This document shows positions 42,488 through 52,716 of a stretch of 64,000 nucleotides of DNA, in pieces (position 1 is the stretch's first letter; each line of letters opens with the position of its first letter). The position numbers and the translations under genes are program-made. This DNA comes from Martelella sp. HB161492 (GTDB lineage Bacteria > Pseudomonadota > Alphaproteobacteria > Rhizobiales > Rhizobiaceae): contig NZ_JAATVV010000002.1 of assembly GCF_013184775.1 (NCBI RefSeq), forward strand, positions 462,301 to 526,300. The letters run 5' to 3'. The notes under the pieces were generated by a model. That model did not search any database. It saw only the letters and a program-made list of their open reading frames with translations, and was not told the DNA's origin.

Positions 42488-45136
42488 ATGAAAACGGATA
42501 CACCACAACCGGTCTATCTGAAGGACTACCGACCGACCGACTTCGTTCTTGAGACCGTCGCATTGACTTTCGAACTGGGCGAGACGGAAACCACGGTCAC
42601 GAGCCAGCTCCGCTTTCATCGCCGCCCCGGCGCCGCTGCCGACGCGCCGCTTCACCTTGATGGCGACGCTCTGACGCTTGTTGAGCTTGCTGTCGACGGC
42701 GAGCCGGTCGCCTCCGAACGCTACCAGCAAAGCGGCCCCGGCCTCGTCATTTCCGGCCTGCCGGCTGAAGCGGCGTTCACACTGAGCGTGACGACCCGGA
42801 TCAACCCGACGGCAAATACGCAGCTGCTGGGGCTCTACCGCACCAATGGCATCTATTCCACCCAGTGCGAGGCGGAAGGCTTCCGCCGCATCACCTTCTT
42901 CCCGGACCGCCCCGATGTTCTCGCGGTCTACACGGTAACGATCATCGGCTGCAAGAAAACCGAACCTTTGCTGCTGTCGAACGGCAACCTCATTGAAAAG
43001 AAAGACCTCGGCGATGGACGCCATATGGCGGTCTGGAACGATCCGCACCCCAAGCCTTCCTATCTCTTTGCGCTGGTGGCTGGCGATCTCGCCGTGATCG
43101 AGGACCATTTCGTCACCGCTTCCGGCCGCAACGTGAAGCTCGAGATCTATGTCGAGCATGGCAAGGAAGGCCGTGCTGGCTATGCAATGGACTCGCTGAA
43201 ACGCTCCATGCGCTGGGACGAGGAACGCTTCGGTCGCGAATACGACCTCGACATCTTCATGATCGTCGCTGTTTCGGACTTCAACATGGGAGCCATGGAG
43301 AACAAGGGGCTGAACGTCTTCAACGACCGGCTGATTCTCGCCGATCCGCAGACGGCCACCGACGATGATTACGAGCGGATCGAAGCCGTTGTCGCGCATG
43401 AATATTTTCACAACTGGACCGGGAACCGCATCACCTGCCGTGACTGGTTCCAGCTCAGCCTCAAGGAAGGCCTGACGGTCTATCGCGAGCATGAATTTTC
43501 CGCCGACCAGCGCTCGCGCCCGGTGATCCGCATCAATGAAGTGCGCTTCCTGCGCTCCAACCAGTTCCCGGAAGACGGCGGCCCGCTCGCCCATCCGGTG
43601 CGCCCGACGCAATATCTCGAAATCGACAATTTCTACACGACCACGGTCTATGAGAAAGGCTGCGAAGTCTCGCGCATGATCGCAACGCTGATCGGCAGGG
43701 ACGGCTTCCGCAAGGGCATGGACCTCTATTTCGAGCGCCATGACGGCGGTGCTGTGACGATCGAGGACTATCTGAAATGCTTCGAGGATGCGACCGGACG
43801 CGACCTCACCCAGTTCTCGCTCTGGTATCATCAGGCTGGCACGCCCGTGATCACGGCGACAAGCCAGTATGATCCGTCAGCAAAGACATTGTCGCTCACG
43901 CTTGGCCAGTCGATCCCGCCAACGCCCGGCCAGACAGACAAGAAGCCGATGCATATCCCGATCCGCACCGGCCTGATCGGCGCGAATGGCGAGGAGATCG
44001 AACCCGTTTCCGTTTCCGGCGGAGAACGCACGGGCGACGTGCTGCATCTGACCCGGGCCAGCCAGACTTTCGTGTTTGAAGGGATCGCCAGCAAGCCGGC
44101 AGTCTCGCTCAATCGCGATTTCTCCGCCCCGGTTCGGGTGAGCTACGACCAGCCGGTCGCAGAACGCGCACTGATCGCCCGTTCGGAAACCGATCCGGTG
44201 GCGCGCTGGGATGCGGCCAACGGCCTTGCGCTTCAGGCGCTTTGCCAGATGAGCCGTGCCCTGCAGGCCGAAGAAGCCGCCGAGGCCGACGAGACCGTCG
44301 CCCGGGTTCTGCTGGCCTTTGCCGCAGACGAGACGCTGGAACCGGATTACCGGGCGCTCGCGCTCACCCTGCCTTCGGAAACCGATGTTGCGCGTGAACT
44401 CGGCGAGAATGTTGATCCCGAGGCCGTTCACGAGGCCCGGCAAATCCTGGCAGCAGCGATTGCCAAGGCCGGCGGCACACTGTTTGCCCGCCTCGCAGAC
44501 GAAATGCGTGATACCGGCGCGTTCAGCCCGGATGCAGCCAGTGCCGGACGGCGCGCCCTGCGCAATATTGCACTTTCCTATCAGGCCCGGATCAGCGATG
44601 ACCCCGAGCCTCTTCTTGCGGCCTACAAGCAGGCCAATTCGATGACGGCGCTGATTGGTGCCTTGCGGATTCTGGTGAGCGGATTTGCCGATACGCCTGC
44701 AGCATCGGAAGCGCTTGCCGATTTCCGCACCCGCTTCGCCGGCGAACCGCTGGTCCTCGACAAGTGGTTTTCGGCCCAGGCAGCCATCGCCGGTGAAGAG
44801 GCACTGGAGCGGGTGAAGGGACTGATGCGGGACGCAGCCTTCAACAGCGGAAATCCGAACCGTGTGCGCGCGCTGATCGGCGCCTTTGCCGCATCCAACC
44901 CGACCGGCTTCAACCGCGCCGACGGGCTTGCCTATGACTTTTATGCCGATTTCCTGCTCGACATGGATAAACGCAACCCCAATCTGACGGCGCGGCTGAT
45001 GACCTCGATGCGCTCCTTCGAGACGCTGGAGCCGATCCGCAGGGCGCGGGCACGCTCTGCCATCGAACGCATAGCGGAAGCAGACGGCCTTTCCCGCAAC
45101 CTGCGCGATATTGTCAACCGCATGTTGAAAAACTGA
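42488..45136 (+). CDS. pepN: Aminopeptidase N (M1 family)
   Basis: 882 aa, the standard PepN length, from the ATG at 42488 with GAGG 7 bases ahead; an ATG lies one codon upstream (42485). The substrate-recognition motif MGAMENKGLNVF and the zinc site VVAHEYFHNWTGNR with its downstream Glu in LKEGLTVYREHEF are intact. It is a cytoplasmic zinc peptidase removing N-terminal residues from peptides. Followed by its own terminator. Confidence 0.95.
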   Translation: MKTDTPQPVYLKDYRPTDFVLETVALTFELGETETTVTSQLRFHRRPGAAADAPLHLDGDALTLVELAVDGEPVASERYQQSGPGLVISGLPAEAAFTLSVTTRINPTANTQLLGLYRTNGIYSTQCEAEGFRRITFFPDRPDVLAVYTVTIIGCKKTEPLLLSNGNLIEKKDLGDGRHMAVWNDPHPKPSYLFALVAGDLAVIEDHFVTASGRNVKLEIYVEHGKEGRAGYAMDSLKRSMRWDEERFGREYDLDIFMIVAVSDFNMGAMENKGLNVFNDRLILADPQTATDDDYERIEAVVAHEYFHNWTGNRITCRDWFQLSLKEGLTVYREHEFSADQRSRPVIRINEVRFLRSNQFPEDGGPLAHPVRPTQYLEIDNFYTTTVYEKGCEVSRMIATLIGRDGFRKGMDLYFERHDGGAVTIEDYLKCFEDATGRDLTQFSLWYHQAGTPVITATSQYDPSAKTLSLTLGQSIPPTPGQTDKKPMHIPIRTGLIGANGEEIEPVSVSGGERTGDVLHLTRASQTFVFEGIASKPAVSLNRDFSAPVRVSYDQPVAERALIARSETDPVARWDAANGLALQALCQMSRALQAEEAAEADETVARVLLAFAADETLEPDYRALALTLPSETDVARELGENVDPEAVHEARQILAAAIAKAGGTLFARLADEMRDTGAFSPDAASAGRRALRNIALSYQARISDDPEPLLAAYKQANSMTALIGALRILVSGFADTPAASEALADFRTRFAGEPLVLDKWFSAQAAIAGEEALERVKGLMRDAAFNSGNPNRVRALIGAFAASNPTGFNRADGLAYDFYADFLLDMDKRNPNLTARLMTSMRSFETLEPIRRARARSAIERIAEADGLSRNLRDIVNRMLKN

Positions 45137-45177
45137 ATCTGGACTTGCCAATTTCGAGCATTTGAGTCCGCCAGTGA

Positions 45178-45212
45178 AGCCCGGCCGCTGAGAATTCGGC
45201 CGGGCTAATTTC
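45178..45212 (+). terminator. Rho-independent terminator of pepN
   Basis: AGCCCGGCCG (45178-45187) pairs exactly with CGGCCGGGCT (45197-45206), followed by AATTTC. The T-run is weak but the stem is very stable. Confidence 0.75.
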
Positions 45213-45360
45213 ATCTTTGTTTTTGCTGATCACAAATTTTCCTTTTTATATATATGGTTAACAAAAGCTTGATGATCATGACTGGACAAGCCGAATCGGT
45301 TTTGATTCATTAGGGCAGGTTCGCAGAGCGGCTTCGCGAATCACACGAGGGATCAGCGTC

Positions 45361-47253
45361 ATGAAGAAAGCGGATGTGCGGCTTCGCGCCACACTCAACG
45401 AAGGATTGCGCCCGCAATTCGGAGAAAACCGTGCGGCGGACGGCTTTGCAAACACCTATTCCGGTCCGTTCGCGAGCGTTCTGACGCTCGATCCGCCGAC
45501 CATTGAAAAGGCGCTGCGACGTGCCATTCCGATCCTGATCATCGCTTTTCTGATTGCTGTCGCGACAACGCGCGGATTGACGCTTCTGCAGAGCCATGGC
45601 CGGTTGCAGACGGCAATCCAGGACCAGACAGAACTGGTCGCTGCCATGGCCTATGCTGCGTTCTCCGAACATGCCGACATGTTTGAACCCGGCAATGCGG
45701 ATGCGGCCAAGGCCCATCTGCAGGCGCTCCTGAATGTTGCCGACCTCGACCCCGATACGGCTCTTTTGCTAATCGACACCGAAGGAAAGGTTTTTGAGGC
45801 CAGCAATAACGGCGCCGGCTATATCGGCGACAATCTCGCCACCCTGCTTCCAGCTGTCGCTGCTGCCCGGCATATCAAGGTCGGCAAAAGCGGTGCGCTT
45901 GAAACCATGATCGACGGCAGCGAGCATGTCGTTTCACTCCACCTGATCGGCAATGATGGTGCCATGGTGATGGCCATCCACACCAAGGGCGCAGCAGCAA
46001 GTGTCTGGCGCACGGAAATGAACCTGAACGTCACATTGTTTGCGGCAACAGCCCTGCTGCTGATCGTGCTGACCTATGCCTATTACGCCCAGCTTGACCG
46101 TGCAGGGCGCAACGGACAGGCGCTGTCCCGCTACCGCGACGACAGCGAAACGATGCTTGCAGGCGGCGAGGCTGGCCTTTGGACTTTTGATGCGGAAGCC
46201 AGATCCGTCGTTCTGACAAGTTCGGCCCTGGAAGCGCTCGGTCTTCCAGGCTCAGCCGGTCCGCGCAGCCTGCGCAGCCTGCTGGAGCGGCTCCATCCCG
46301 ATGACCGGCGCACGATCAAAGCCCTGCTCAGGCCTTCGGACGCCGGACGGATTGACGCCGTCATTCGCTTCCGCCAGCGTGACGACCGCTATGCCCGCTT
46401 TTCCATACGCGCCCAGTTCAGCACGCTCGATGGCCGCATGAGCATTGCCGGCCTGATCTTCCGCATCACCAACGGCCGGGCAGCAGATACCGCAGCCTGC
46501 AATGGCCAGATGCTCTCCGCAGCACTTGAGGCTGTTCCGCAATCGGTTGCCATCTGGGCGCGCGATGGCCGGCTGCTCGCAGCCAACGCCCATTTCCGCA
46601 CCGCCTATGGTGCCGGTCTGGACATTACCGGACTGACCCGTGAAGCGCTTTCCGGCTCACACCCGTCGGCGATCATTGTTCGGCAAACCCGCCTGCCCGG
46701 CGTCGCATCCGGCAATTGCTTTGCCGAAACCCAGACGATGCAGGGTCGCTGGATCCAGCTGGACGAGCGCCAGCTTGCCTCTGGTGAAACCATCTCCATC
46801 GGTACCGATATCACGCGCTTCAAGGATAACCAGCAAAGGCTGCAATCGGTTCAGGACCGGCTGCGCAAGACGGTCAACGAGCTCGCCTGCTCCAAGCGCC
46901 GTCTCGAGCAGGAGACAGCAAGCCTCAAGGCGGCGCTGTCATCCATTCGCACGCCCGCTGCGGCCGACCGGACTGCCGAAGAGCGACTGACCCACGCCAT
47001 GCGAGAAGAGCTGACCACGGTTGTCGGCTATTGCGAAATCATGATGGGTGAAACGGAACAGGACGCCACCCGGGCGCGGGATTACGCCCGCAGCATTCAC
47101 GCTGGCGGCATGGCCCTCAAGGCGATCATCGAAGAAATGGTGCAAAATCAGGCTGGCGCAAGTCGCTCGGCCGCTCCGACCTCGAGCCCGGTTGCCATAA
47201 AGCCCGGCGTTCTGATGCGCCGCGTGATCAGCACCGCCACCAAGGCACACTAG
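45361..47253 (+). CDS. Membrane PAS sensor protein without kinase ATPase domain
   Basis: 630 aa. Two membrane helices (IPILIIAFLIAVATTRGLTL near residue 57 and LFAATALLLIVLTYAYYA near 225) enclose an extracytoplasmic sensor region. Two PAS-like regions follow (about 260-375 and 385-480), then a coiled coil. The end has a degenerate dimerisation helix (THAMREELTTVVGYCEIM) that aligns with SHEIRTPLNAIIGF of histidine kinases and keeps the His but loses the acidic and Pro residues. No ATPase domain follows. The TAG stop is the first three bases of repeat copy 3, so the gene may have been shortened. It lies just before glnE on the opposite strand. Confidence 0.7.
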   Translation: MKKADVRLRATLNEGLRPQFGENRAADGFANTYSGPFASVLTLDPPTIEKALRRAIPILIIAFLIAVATTRGLTLLQSHGRLQTAIQDQTELVAAMAYAAFSEHADMFEPGNADAAKAHLQALLNVADLDPDTALLLIDTEGKVFEASNNGAGYIGDNLATLLPAVAAARHIKVGKSGALETMIDGSEHVVSLHLIGNDGAMVMAIHTKGAAASVWRTEMNLNVTLFAATALLLIVLTYAYYAQLDRAGRNGQALSRYRDDSETMLAGGEAGLWTFDAEARSVVLTSSALEALGLPGSAGPRSLRSLLERLHPDDRRTIKALLRPSDAGRIDAVIRFRQRDDRYARFSIRAQFSTLDGRMSIAGLIFRITNGRAADTAACNGQMLSAALEAVPQSVAIWARDGRLLAANAHFRTAYGAGLDITGLTREALSGSHPSAIIVRQTRLPGVASGNCFAETQTMQGRWIQLDERQLASGETISIGTDITRFKDNQQRLQSVQDRLRKTVNELACSKRRLEQETASLKAALSSIRTPAAADRTAEERLTHAMREELTTVVGYCEIMMGETEQDATRARDYARSIHAGGMALKAIIEEMVQNQAGASRSAAPTSSPVAIKPGVLMRRVISTATKAH

Positions 47254-47320
47254 CGCATCGGCTCGAACATCGGATACGACTTTCGAAAAGAACGATGCGT
47301 AGATTCAATAAGATAGAGCA
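47251..47320 (+). repeat. Dispersed rhizobial-type intergenic repeat, copy 3
   Basis: Reads TAGCGCATCGGC, then CGAAAAGAACGATGCG and TAGATTCAATAAGATAGAGC, matching copy 2 (6191-6257, inverted) at both ends and copy 1 in the core. Its first bases TAG form the stop of the PAS sensor gene. Confidence 0.8.
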
Positions 47321-47380
47321 TCCTGGTGCGTCCAAAAGGACGCGCGGCGCTCGAGGAACCACGGTTGCTGTGACGCAGCC

Positions 47381-50332
47381 TCACGTCGAAAGCGTCTTCA
47401 AGAAAATGCTGCGCACCGCCTGTCCGGTATCCTTCAGCAAGGCTTCGACCATGCTGATATCCGGCTGGTCCGCGATGCGACACACACGCTCGATCAGGGC
47501 TGACGGTGCTTCCGCAGGCTCAAATCCGGATGGCAGGCAGGCCCGGGTCAGCTGCGACAGATCGGTATAGAGCCGCAGCGCATTGCGGCAGATGGAAACA
47601 TCTTCGAACGACATCACCAGTTCCCCATACTGCTCAAGCGTGCCATCGGTTGACATCAGGGTCTCCTCATCCGATCTGGCGTCTTTCTGCCCACCGGCGC
47701 TGAGGCGGCTATATTGCGCCAGGAACTCGATATCAATGAGTCCGCCATCCACCAGTTTCAGATCCCATAGGCTCTTTGCGGGCTTCTCCCTGCCGATCCT
47801 CGCACGCATATCGGCAACGTCAAAAGCAAGACACTTCTGATCGCGTTCTCTGGAAAGCACCTCATCGATGACGGCAGCGGCATCCTGCATCAGCGAGGCA
47901 TCTCCGCAAAGCGGGTGCGAGCGCGACAGAGCCATGTGCTCCCAGGTCCAGGCTTCCTGCTTCTGGTATTTCTCAAAGGCGGCCAGCCGGGTCGCCAGCG
48001 GCCCGGCATTGCCCGACGGCCTCAGCCGCATGTCCACCTCATAGAGAACGCCCTCGGCAGTCGGCGCAGAAAGCGCGGCGACCAGCCGCTGTGTCAGACG
48101 GGCAAAATACCGCGTCACATCGAGCGGCTTGTCACCATCGGAGACCGATAGCGGATCGGCGCAATCATAGAGCACGATCACATCAACATCGGAGCCCGCT
48201 GTCAGCTCGGCACTTCCGAGTTTTCCCATCGCCAGCACCGCGACACGCTGACCAGCCACACGCCCGTGAGCGGCCTCCATCTCCGTCTCGGCGGCCTCAA
48301 GCGCATCCCCGATCGTCAGCGTCGCAAGCGTGGTGAAAGCATGCCCCGCGGCAAAGCCGCTGATCGCTCCGGTCATCAACCGGATGCCGATCAGGAAACG
48401 CTGCTCCGCGGCGAAGATCCGCAGCCGGTCCAGCCGCTCCTCGTAAAGCGTGGCGCCGCTCATGAAGGCCTCAAGGCGGCGCGAGAGATAATCTCGGGTC
48501 GGCAGCTCGGTCAGCAGAGCCGGGTCCAGCATGCCATCAAGGATATGCGGCCGCGCGGCCAGAATTTCGGCCATACGCGGCGCTGCTGACATGATCTCGA
48601 CAACCAGCCGCAACAGATTGGTATTGTTGGTCAACAAGGAGAAGAGCTGAATGCCGGCAGGCAAGCCGGAGAGAAAGCGATCAAAGCGCAGCAGCGCCTC
48701 ATCGGCCCTGCGGCTTTCACCAAAGGCTTTCAGCAGTGCCGGCATCAATGCCGTGAGCCTTTGACGCGCCTTGGTCGACTGGGTGGCCCGATAGCGTCCA
48801 TAATGCCAGGTACGGATGACCCGGGAGATATCCGAGGGTCGCTCGAAACCGAGACGGGAAAGCGTTTCAAGCGTCGAGGGATCATCATCCTCGCCGGTAA
48901 AAACCAGATTTCCAGTTTCCGACGACAGGGTTTCCTCACGCTCGAACAGACGGGCATAGCGCTTTTCGACGACTTTGAGTGTCTTCAGAAGCACCTCGGC
49001 AAAGGCGGCGACGCTGTCAAAACCCAGCATGAAGGCAATGCCCAGAAGCTCATCATCGCCCTCCGGCAGCACATGGGTCTGCTCGTCGCGCACCATCTGG
49101 ATGCGATGCTCGACGTCACGCAGGAACCAGTAGGCCTTCTTGAGTTCGCTGCTGGTTGGCTCATCGATCCAGCGCGCCTCACGCAGCGCATCGAGCGCGT
49201 CGATCGTGCGGCGCTGGCGGAGCTGTGGCATGCGGCCACCAGCGATCAGTTGCTGGGTCTGAACAAAGAATTCGATCTCGCGAATACCGCCACGCCCGAG
49301 CTTGACATTATGGCCGTTCACGGCGACGAGCCCGAAGCCCTTGTGGGCATGGATCTGCCGCTTGATTGCATGGATATCGGCAATCGCCGCGTAATCGAGA
49401 TACTTCCTGAAGATGAAGGGCGTCATCTCCCGGATGAAGGCCTCGCCCGCAGCAATATCCCCGGCAATCGGCTTCGCCTTGATATAGGCAGCGCGTTCCC
49501 AGTTCTGACCACGGCTTTCATAGTAGACGAGCGCGGCCTCGACAGGCACAGCCAGAGCCGTCGAGCCCGGATCCGGACGGAGGCGAAGATCGGTGCGAAA
49601 GACATAACCGTCACCGGTGCGCTCCTGCAGGATCCGCACGAAGCGCCGCATCATGCGCGGGAAGAAGGCCAAAGACCGGTCGGGATCGGGAATGGCGGCA
49701 CAATCGGGATTGAAGAAGACCACAACATCGATATCGGAGGAATAGTTCAGCTCCCCGGCGCCGAGCTTGCCCATGCCCAGCACGACCACGCCCGAACCAA
49801 GCGAAGGCCGATCAGGCTCAGCGAGCGTCATGTCGCCCGAATCATTTGCTGCCCGCAACAGATGATCCATGACAGAGGCGACGGCAGCCTCGGCAAAGCG
49901 GCTCAGAAGACCGGTGGTCGTCTCGGCCGGCCATAGCCCGTCCAGATCGGCCAGAGCTGCGAGAAAGGCAAAATGGCGCTTTGCCCGACGCAGACGCGTC
50001 ATCAGCTGCGCCTCGCTTGCATTGCCATCCCCCTCGCGCCAGGCCTGCCGCACATCCACGATCAAGGCATCTAGCTGCGCACCCAGCGGCAGGTCGATCG
50101 CGGCCAGAACGGTCGGATCACTGCGGCAGGTATCGAGAAGATAGGGAGAGAGCGAAAAGGCCGCACTCAGGAAATTGAAGAGCGGCGTAGGCTGCTCGGC
50201 CAGATCCGGTCTGGCGATCTTTGCTGCGGCTTCGCCGAGGGCCACACAGGCCCTGGCAAGGGAAGCATCGCCAAGCGGATGGATCAATGGCTCCGGGCGC
50301 CTGCCCAAGCACGCCTCTCCTGGCAACATCAT
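47381..50332 (-). CDS. glnE: Bifunctional glutamine synthetase adenylyltransferase/deadenylylase
   Basis: 983 aa from the ATG at 50332, chosen because GGGAGG stands 8 bases ahead; the frame opens 12 codons earlier. GlnE adds AMP to, or removes it from, glutamine synthetase in response to PII state and so sets nitrogen assimilation. The two nucleotidyltransferase cores are seen: GELNYSSDIDVVVFF in the N-terminal deadenylylase half and SAELTAGSDVDVIVLYD in the C-terminal adenylyltransferase half, each followed by its HD-like helical domain (GRGGIREIEFFVQ, DGGLIDIEFLAQ). Neighbouring two-component genes keep the rhizobial order. Confidence 0.96.
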   Translation of the reverse strand: MMLPGEACLGRRPEPLIHPLGDASLARACVALGEAAAKIARPDLAEQPTPLFNFLSAAFSLSPYLLDTCRSDPTVLAAIDLPLGAQLDALIVDVRQAWREGDGNASEAQLMTRLRRAKRHFAFLAALADLDGLWPAETTTGLLSRFAEAAVASVMDHLLRAANDSGDMTLAEPDRPSLGSGVVVLGMGKLGAGELNYSSDIDVVVFFNPDCAAIPDPDRSLAFFPRMMRRFVRILQERTGDGYVFRTDLRLRPDPGSTALAVPVEAALVYYESRGQNWERAAYIKAKPIAGDIAAGEAFIREMTPFIFRKYLDYAAIADIHAIKRQIHAHKGFGLVAVNGHNVKLGRGGIREIEFFVQTQQLIAGGRMPQLRQRRTIDALDALREARWIDEPTSSELKKAYWFLRDVEHRIQMVRDEQTHVLPEGDDELLGIAFMLGFDSVAAFAEVLLKTLKVVEKRYARLFEREETLSSETGNLVFTGEDDDPSTLETLSRLGFERPSDISRVIRTWHYGRYRATQSTKARQRLTALMPALLKAFGESRRADEALLRFDRFLSGLPAGIQLFSLLTNNTNLLRLVVEIMSAAPRMAEILAARPHILDGMLDPALLTELPTRDYLSRRLEAFMSGATLYEERLDRLRIFAAEQRFLIGIRLMTGAISGFAAGHAFTTLATLTIGDALEAAETEMEAAHGRVAGQRVAVLAMGKLGSAELTAGSDVDVIVLYDCADPLSVSDGDKPLDVTRYFARLTQRLVAALSAPTAEGVLYEVDMRLRPSGNAGPLATRLAAFEKYQKQEAWTWEHMALSRSHPLCGDASLMQDAAAVIDEVLSRERDQKCLAFDVADMRARIGREKPAKSLWDLKLVDGGLIDIEFLAQYSRLSAGGQKDARSDEETLMSTDGTLEQYGELVMSFEDVSICRNALRLYTDLSQLTRACLPSGFEPAEAPSALIERVCRIADQPDISMVEALLKDTGQAVRSIFLKTLST

Positions 50333-50450
50333 GAAAGCGTCCTCCCTTTGTCCAAACGTTGCCGGCAACGGTTCGGCAACACGGAGCAGTCCATGCCGCG
50401 TTAGAGCGGTTTGTCAGGACAAAGGCAAGCCCGGTCAGAGACGCATGGCC

Positions 50451-51863
50451 TCAGACCGCGCTGAGCGGGAGTTTCACGATGGCCGCAAGGCCTTGAATCT
50501 CTGGGAAATACTGCGAAGCTGGCGCCAAAGAGAGTTCGCCCTTATGCATCTCGACAACGGCTTCCACCAACGACAGGCCGAGCCCCGTTCCCGGCTTTGA
50601 CCGGCTGCTGTCCAGCCGGACGAAACGCTTCTTGACCTCATCCATCTGTTCAGGCGGGATCCCCGCCCCATCATCGGCAACGATCAGCGCAGCCGCGTCA
50701 TCGTCACGCCGCAGGACAAGCCGCAATTCACCGGTTTTCGAGCAATCGGAAGAATATTTGATCGCATTGTCCAGCAGATTGAAAATTGCCTGACCGATCA
50801 ATTCGCGATTGCCGGAAATCTTCAATCCATCCTCGATGTCGCAGACCAGTCGCAATCCGGCCTCTTCGGCCACGGGATCGTAAAGCTCGCCGCTATCCGT
50901 GGTGATGGCGGAAAGGTCAATCTCAGACATTTCGGCAGCAGAGGAGCCGGCTTCGACCCGCGAAATCATCAGGAGTGCATTGAAGGTTCGGATCAGCTGA
51001 TCCGACTCGGCAATGATCCCCTCCAGCGCCAGCCGGCGCTGCTGCTCATCTTCTTCGGCAATGGCGTCCGCCGCCTTGTTGCGCAACCGCGTCAGCGGCG
51101 TCTTGAGATCATGGGCAATATTGTCGGAGACCTGCCGCAGCCCCTCATTCAGCTTGACGATGCGTTCGAGCATGACATTGAGCGAGTCAGACAGGCGATC
51201 GAACTCATCGCCGGACCCCGAAACCGGAAGCCGTTGCGACAGATCGCCTGCCATAATCTTGCGGCTCGCACTCGACATGCCATCGATGCGCTGCAGTGCG
51301 GTCCTGCCGATCGCCAGCCAGATGATCAGCGCACCAACCCCCATGATCAAGAGGGCAAGCAGCAGAGCCTGTTTGAGGATCAGTCGCAGTTCTTCCGGAT
51401 CACCAAGATCGCGCCCGATCAAAAGGCGCATGCCGTTCTGCAGTTCAAAGACATAGCCTGTAGCAACATTGGCCCGGCTGGGTCTGTCAGGCTCCGAGAA
51501 TCGCTCATAGCTGAAAGGCGGATCAATCCAACCGGTATCATTAATCGTGCCCGGCTGAATGGAGGCGACGTTGCCAGCAAGCACTTCGCCCTGTGGGCTG
51601 GCAAGAACGTAGATATTCGCACCAGGCTGATGCGCCCGCCTGTCAATCACGCTGAACAGCAGACGCATACCGCCACGCTGATAGGTGTCGCGCATCTGTG
51701 TGATCTCCTGCTCCAGGGAATCACGCATGTGATGAACCACAAGACGTTCGGAAACGGCCGTGACATAGACAACCATCACGGCAGCGCACAATCCAAACAG
51801 CACAACGTAAATGATCGACAGCTTCACAGCCGTCGATCGTAACAAGAGGCGTAACCTGCCCAT
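50451..51863 (-). CDS. Sensor histidine kinase (OmpR-partner class)
   Basis: 470 aa. Membrane helices near residues 15-35 and 170-190 enclose a periplasmic sensor domain; a HAMP domain follows. The phosphoacceptor box is NIAHDLKTPLTRLRNKA (about residue 250), followed by N-box FNLLDNAIKYS, G1 VADDGAGIP, and G2 GTGLGLSLVEAV. Its gene follows the response regulator gene at a zero-base gap and the pair lies between degP and glnE, the arrangement seen in related rhizobia. Signal unknown; the position beside degP suggests envelope stress. Confidence 0.9.
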   Translation of the reverse strand: MGRLRLLLRSTAVKLSIIYVVLFGLCAAVMVVYVTAVSERLVVHHMRDSLEQEITQMRDTYQRGGMRLLFSVIDRRAHQPGANIYVLASPQGEVLAGNVASIQPGTINDTGWIDPPFSYERFSEPDRPSRANVATGYVFELQNGMRLLIGRDLGDPEELRLILKQALLLALLIMGVGALIIWLAIGRTALQRIDGMSSASRKIMAGDLSQRLPVSGSGDEFDRLSDSLNVMLERIVKLNEGLRQVSDNIAHDLKTPLTRLRNKAADAIAEEDEQQRRLALEGIIAESDQLIRTFNALLMISRVEAGSSAAEMSEIDLSAITTDSGELYDPVAEEAGLRLVCDIEDGLKISGNRELIGQAIFNLLDNAIKYSSDCSKTGELRLVLRRDDDAAALIVADDGAGIPPEQMDEVKKRFVRLDSSRSKPGTGLGLSLVEAVVEMHKGELSLAPASQYFPEIQGLAAIVKLPLSAV

Positions 51864-52538
51864 TCAGTCTGCCTTGATCATATAGCCCGAGCCGCGGATC
51901 GTCTTCAGCAACGGACGATCAAAATCCTTCTCGATCTTCGAGCGCAGGCGTGAAACATGAACATCAATGACATTCGTCTGGGGATCGAAATGATAGTCCC
52001 AGACATTTTCGAGAAGCATGGTGCGCGTCACCACCTGGCCTGCATTCTTCATCAGATATTCGAGCAGCCGATATTCGCGCGGCTGCAGCGATATCTCGCG
52101 CCCCGCCCGACGCACTTCATGGGAAAGGCGGTCGAGTTCAAGATCCCCTACCCGGTACATCACGTCCTGATCCGGCGCACCCTTGCGCCGCCCCAGAACC
52201 TCGACCCTGGCAAGCAATTCACTGAAAGCATAAGGTTTTGGCAGGTAATCATCACCACCGGCGCGAAGACCCGTTACCCGGTCGTCGACCTGCCCCAGTG
52301 CAGAGAGAATCAGAACCGGCGTATGGCTGCCCTTTTCGCGCAGGGCGGCAATCAGGGAGAGGCCATCTCTGCGCGGCAACATCCGGTCCACGATCAGAAC
52401 ATCGTAATCATTTTCACTGGCCATAAACAGACCGCTCTCGCCGTCGCCGGCATGCTCACAGGCAATCCCGGCCTCGCGAAAGGCTTTTGTCAGATAGGCT
52501 GCAGCCTCAAGATCATCTTCAATAACAAGAACACGCAT
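51864..52538 (-). CDS. OmpR-family response regulator
   Basis: 224 aa from the ATG at 52538 (MRVLVIEDDLEAAAYL), the family start; an open upstream frame to 52688 is not homologous. The receiver has the acidic pair EDD, phosphoacceptor Asp in VLIVDRMLPRRDG and Lys in YLPKPYAFSE. The winged-helix output domain has VTRTMLLENVWDYHFDPQTN and VIDVHVSRLRSKIE. It is the partner of the sensor kinase encoded immediately downstream. Confidence 0.93.
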   Translation of the reverse strand: MRVLVIEDDLEAAAYLTKAFREAGIACEHAGDGESGLFMASENDYDVLIVDRMLPRRDGLSLIAALREKGSHTPVLILSALGQVDDRVTGLRAGGDDYLPKPYAFSELLARVEVLGRRKGAPDQDVMYRVGDLELDRLSHEVRRAGREISLQPREYRLLEYLMKNAGQVVTRTMLLENVWDYHFDPQTNVIDVHVSRLRSKIEKDFDRPLLKTIRGSGYMIKAD

Positions 52539-52716
52539 GGCGGCGACATTAGCGCCCTGCGAAGCCTGGTTACAAGATGCAGCATCGCTTTCAACTGCGT
52601 TCATCGCATTTTCCCCGTCGCATATGGCATTGCCTGCTTCGATCTGAAGCATTCCGACACAGCAAGTGAGGCTGAAAGGCGAAATCACCGCCTGCCAGCC
52701 TCACGATCAGGCTGAA

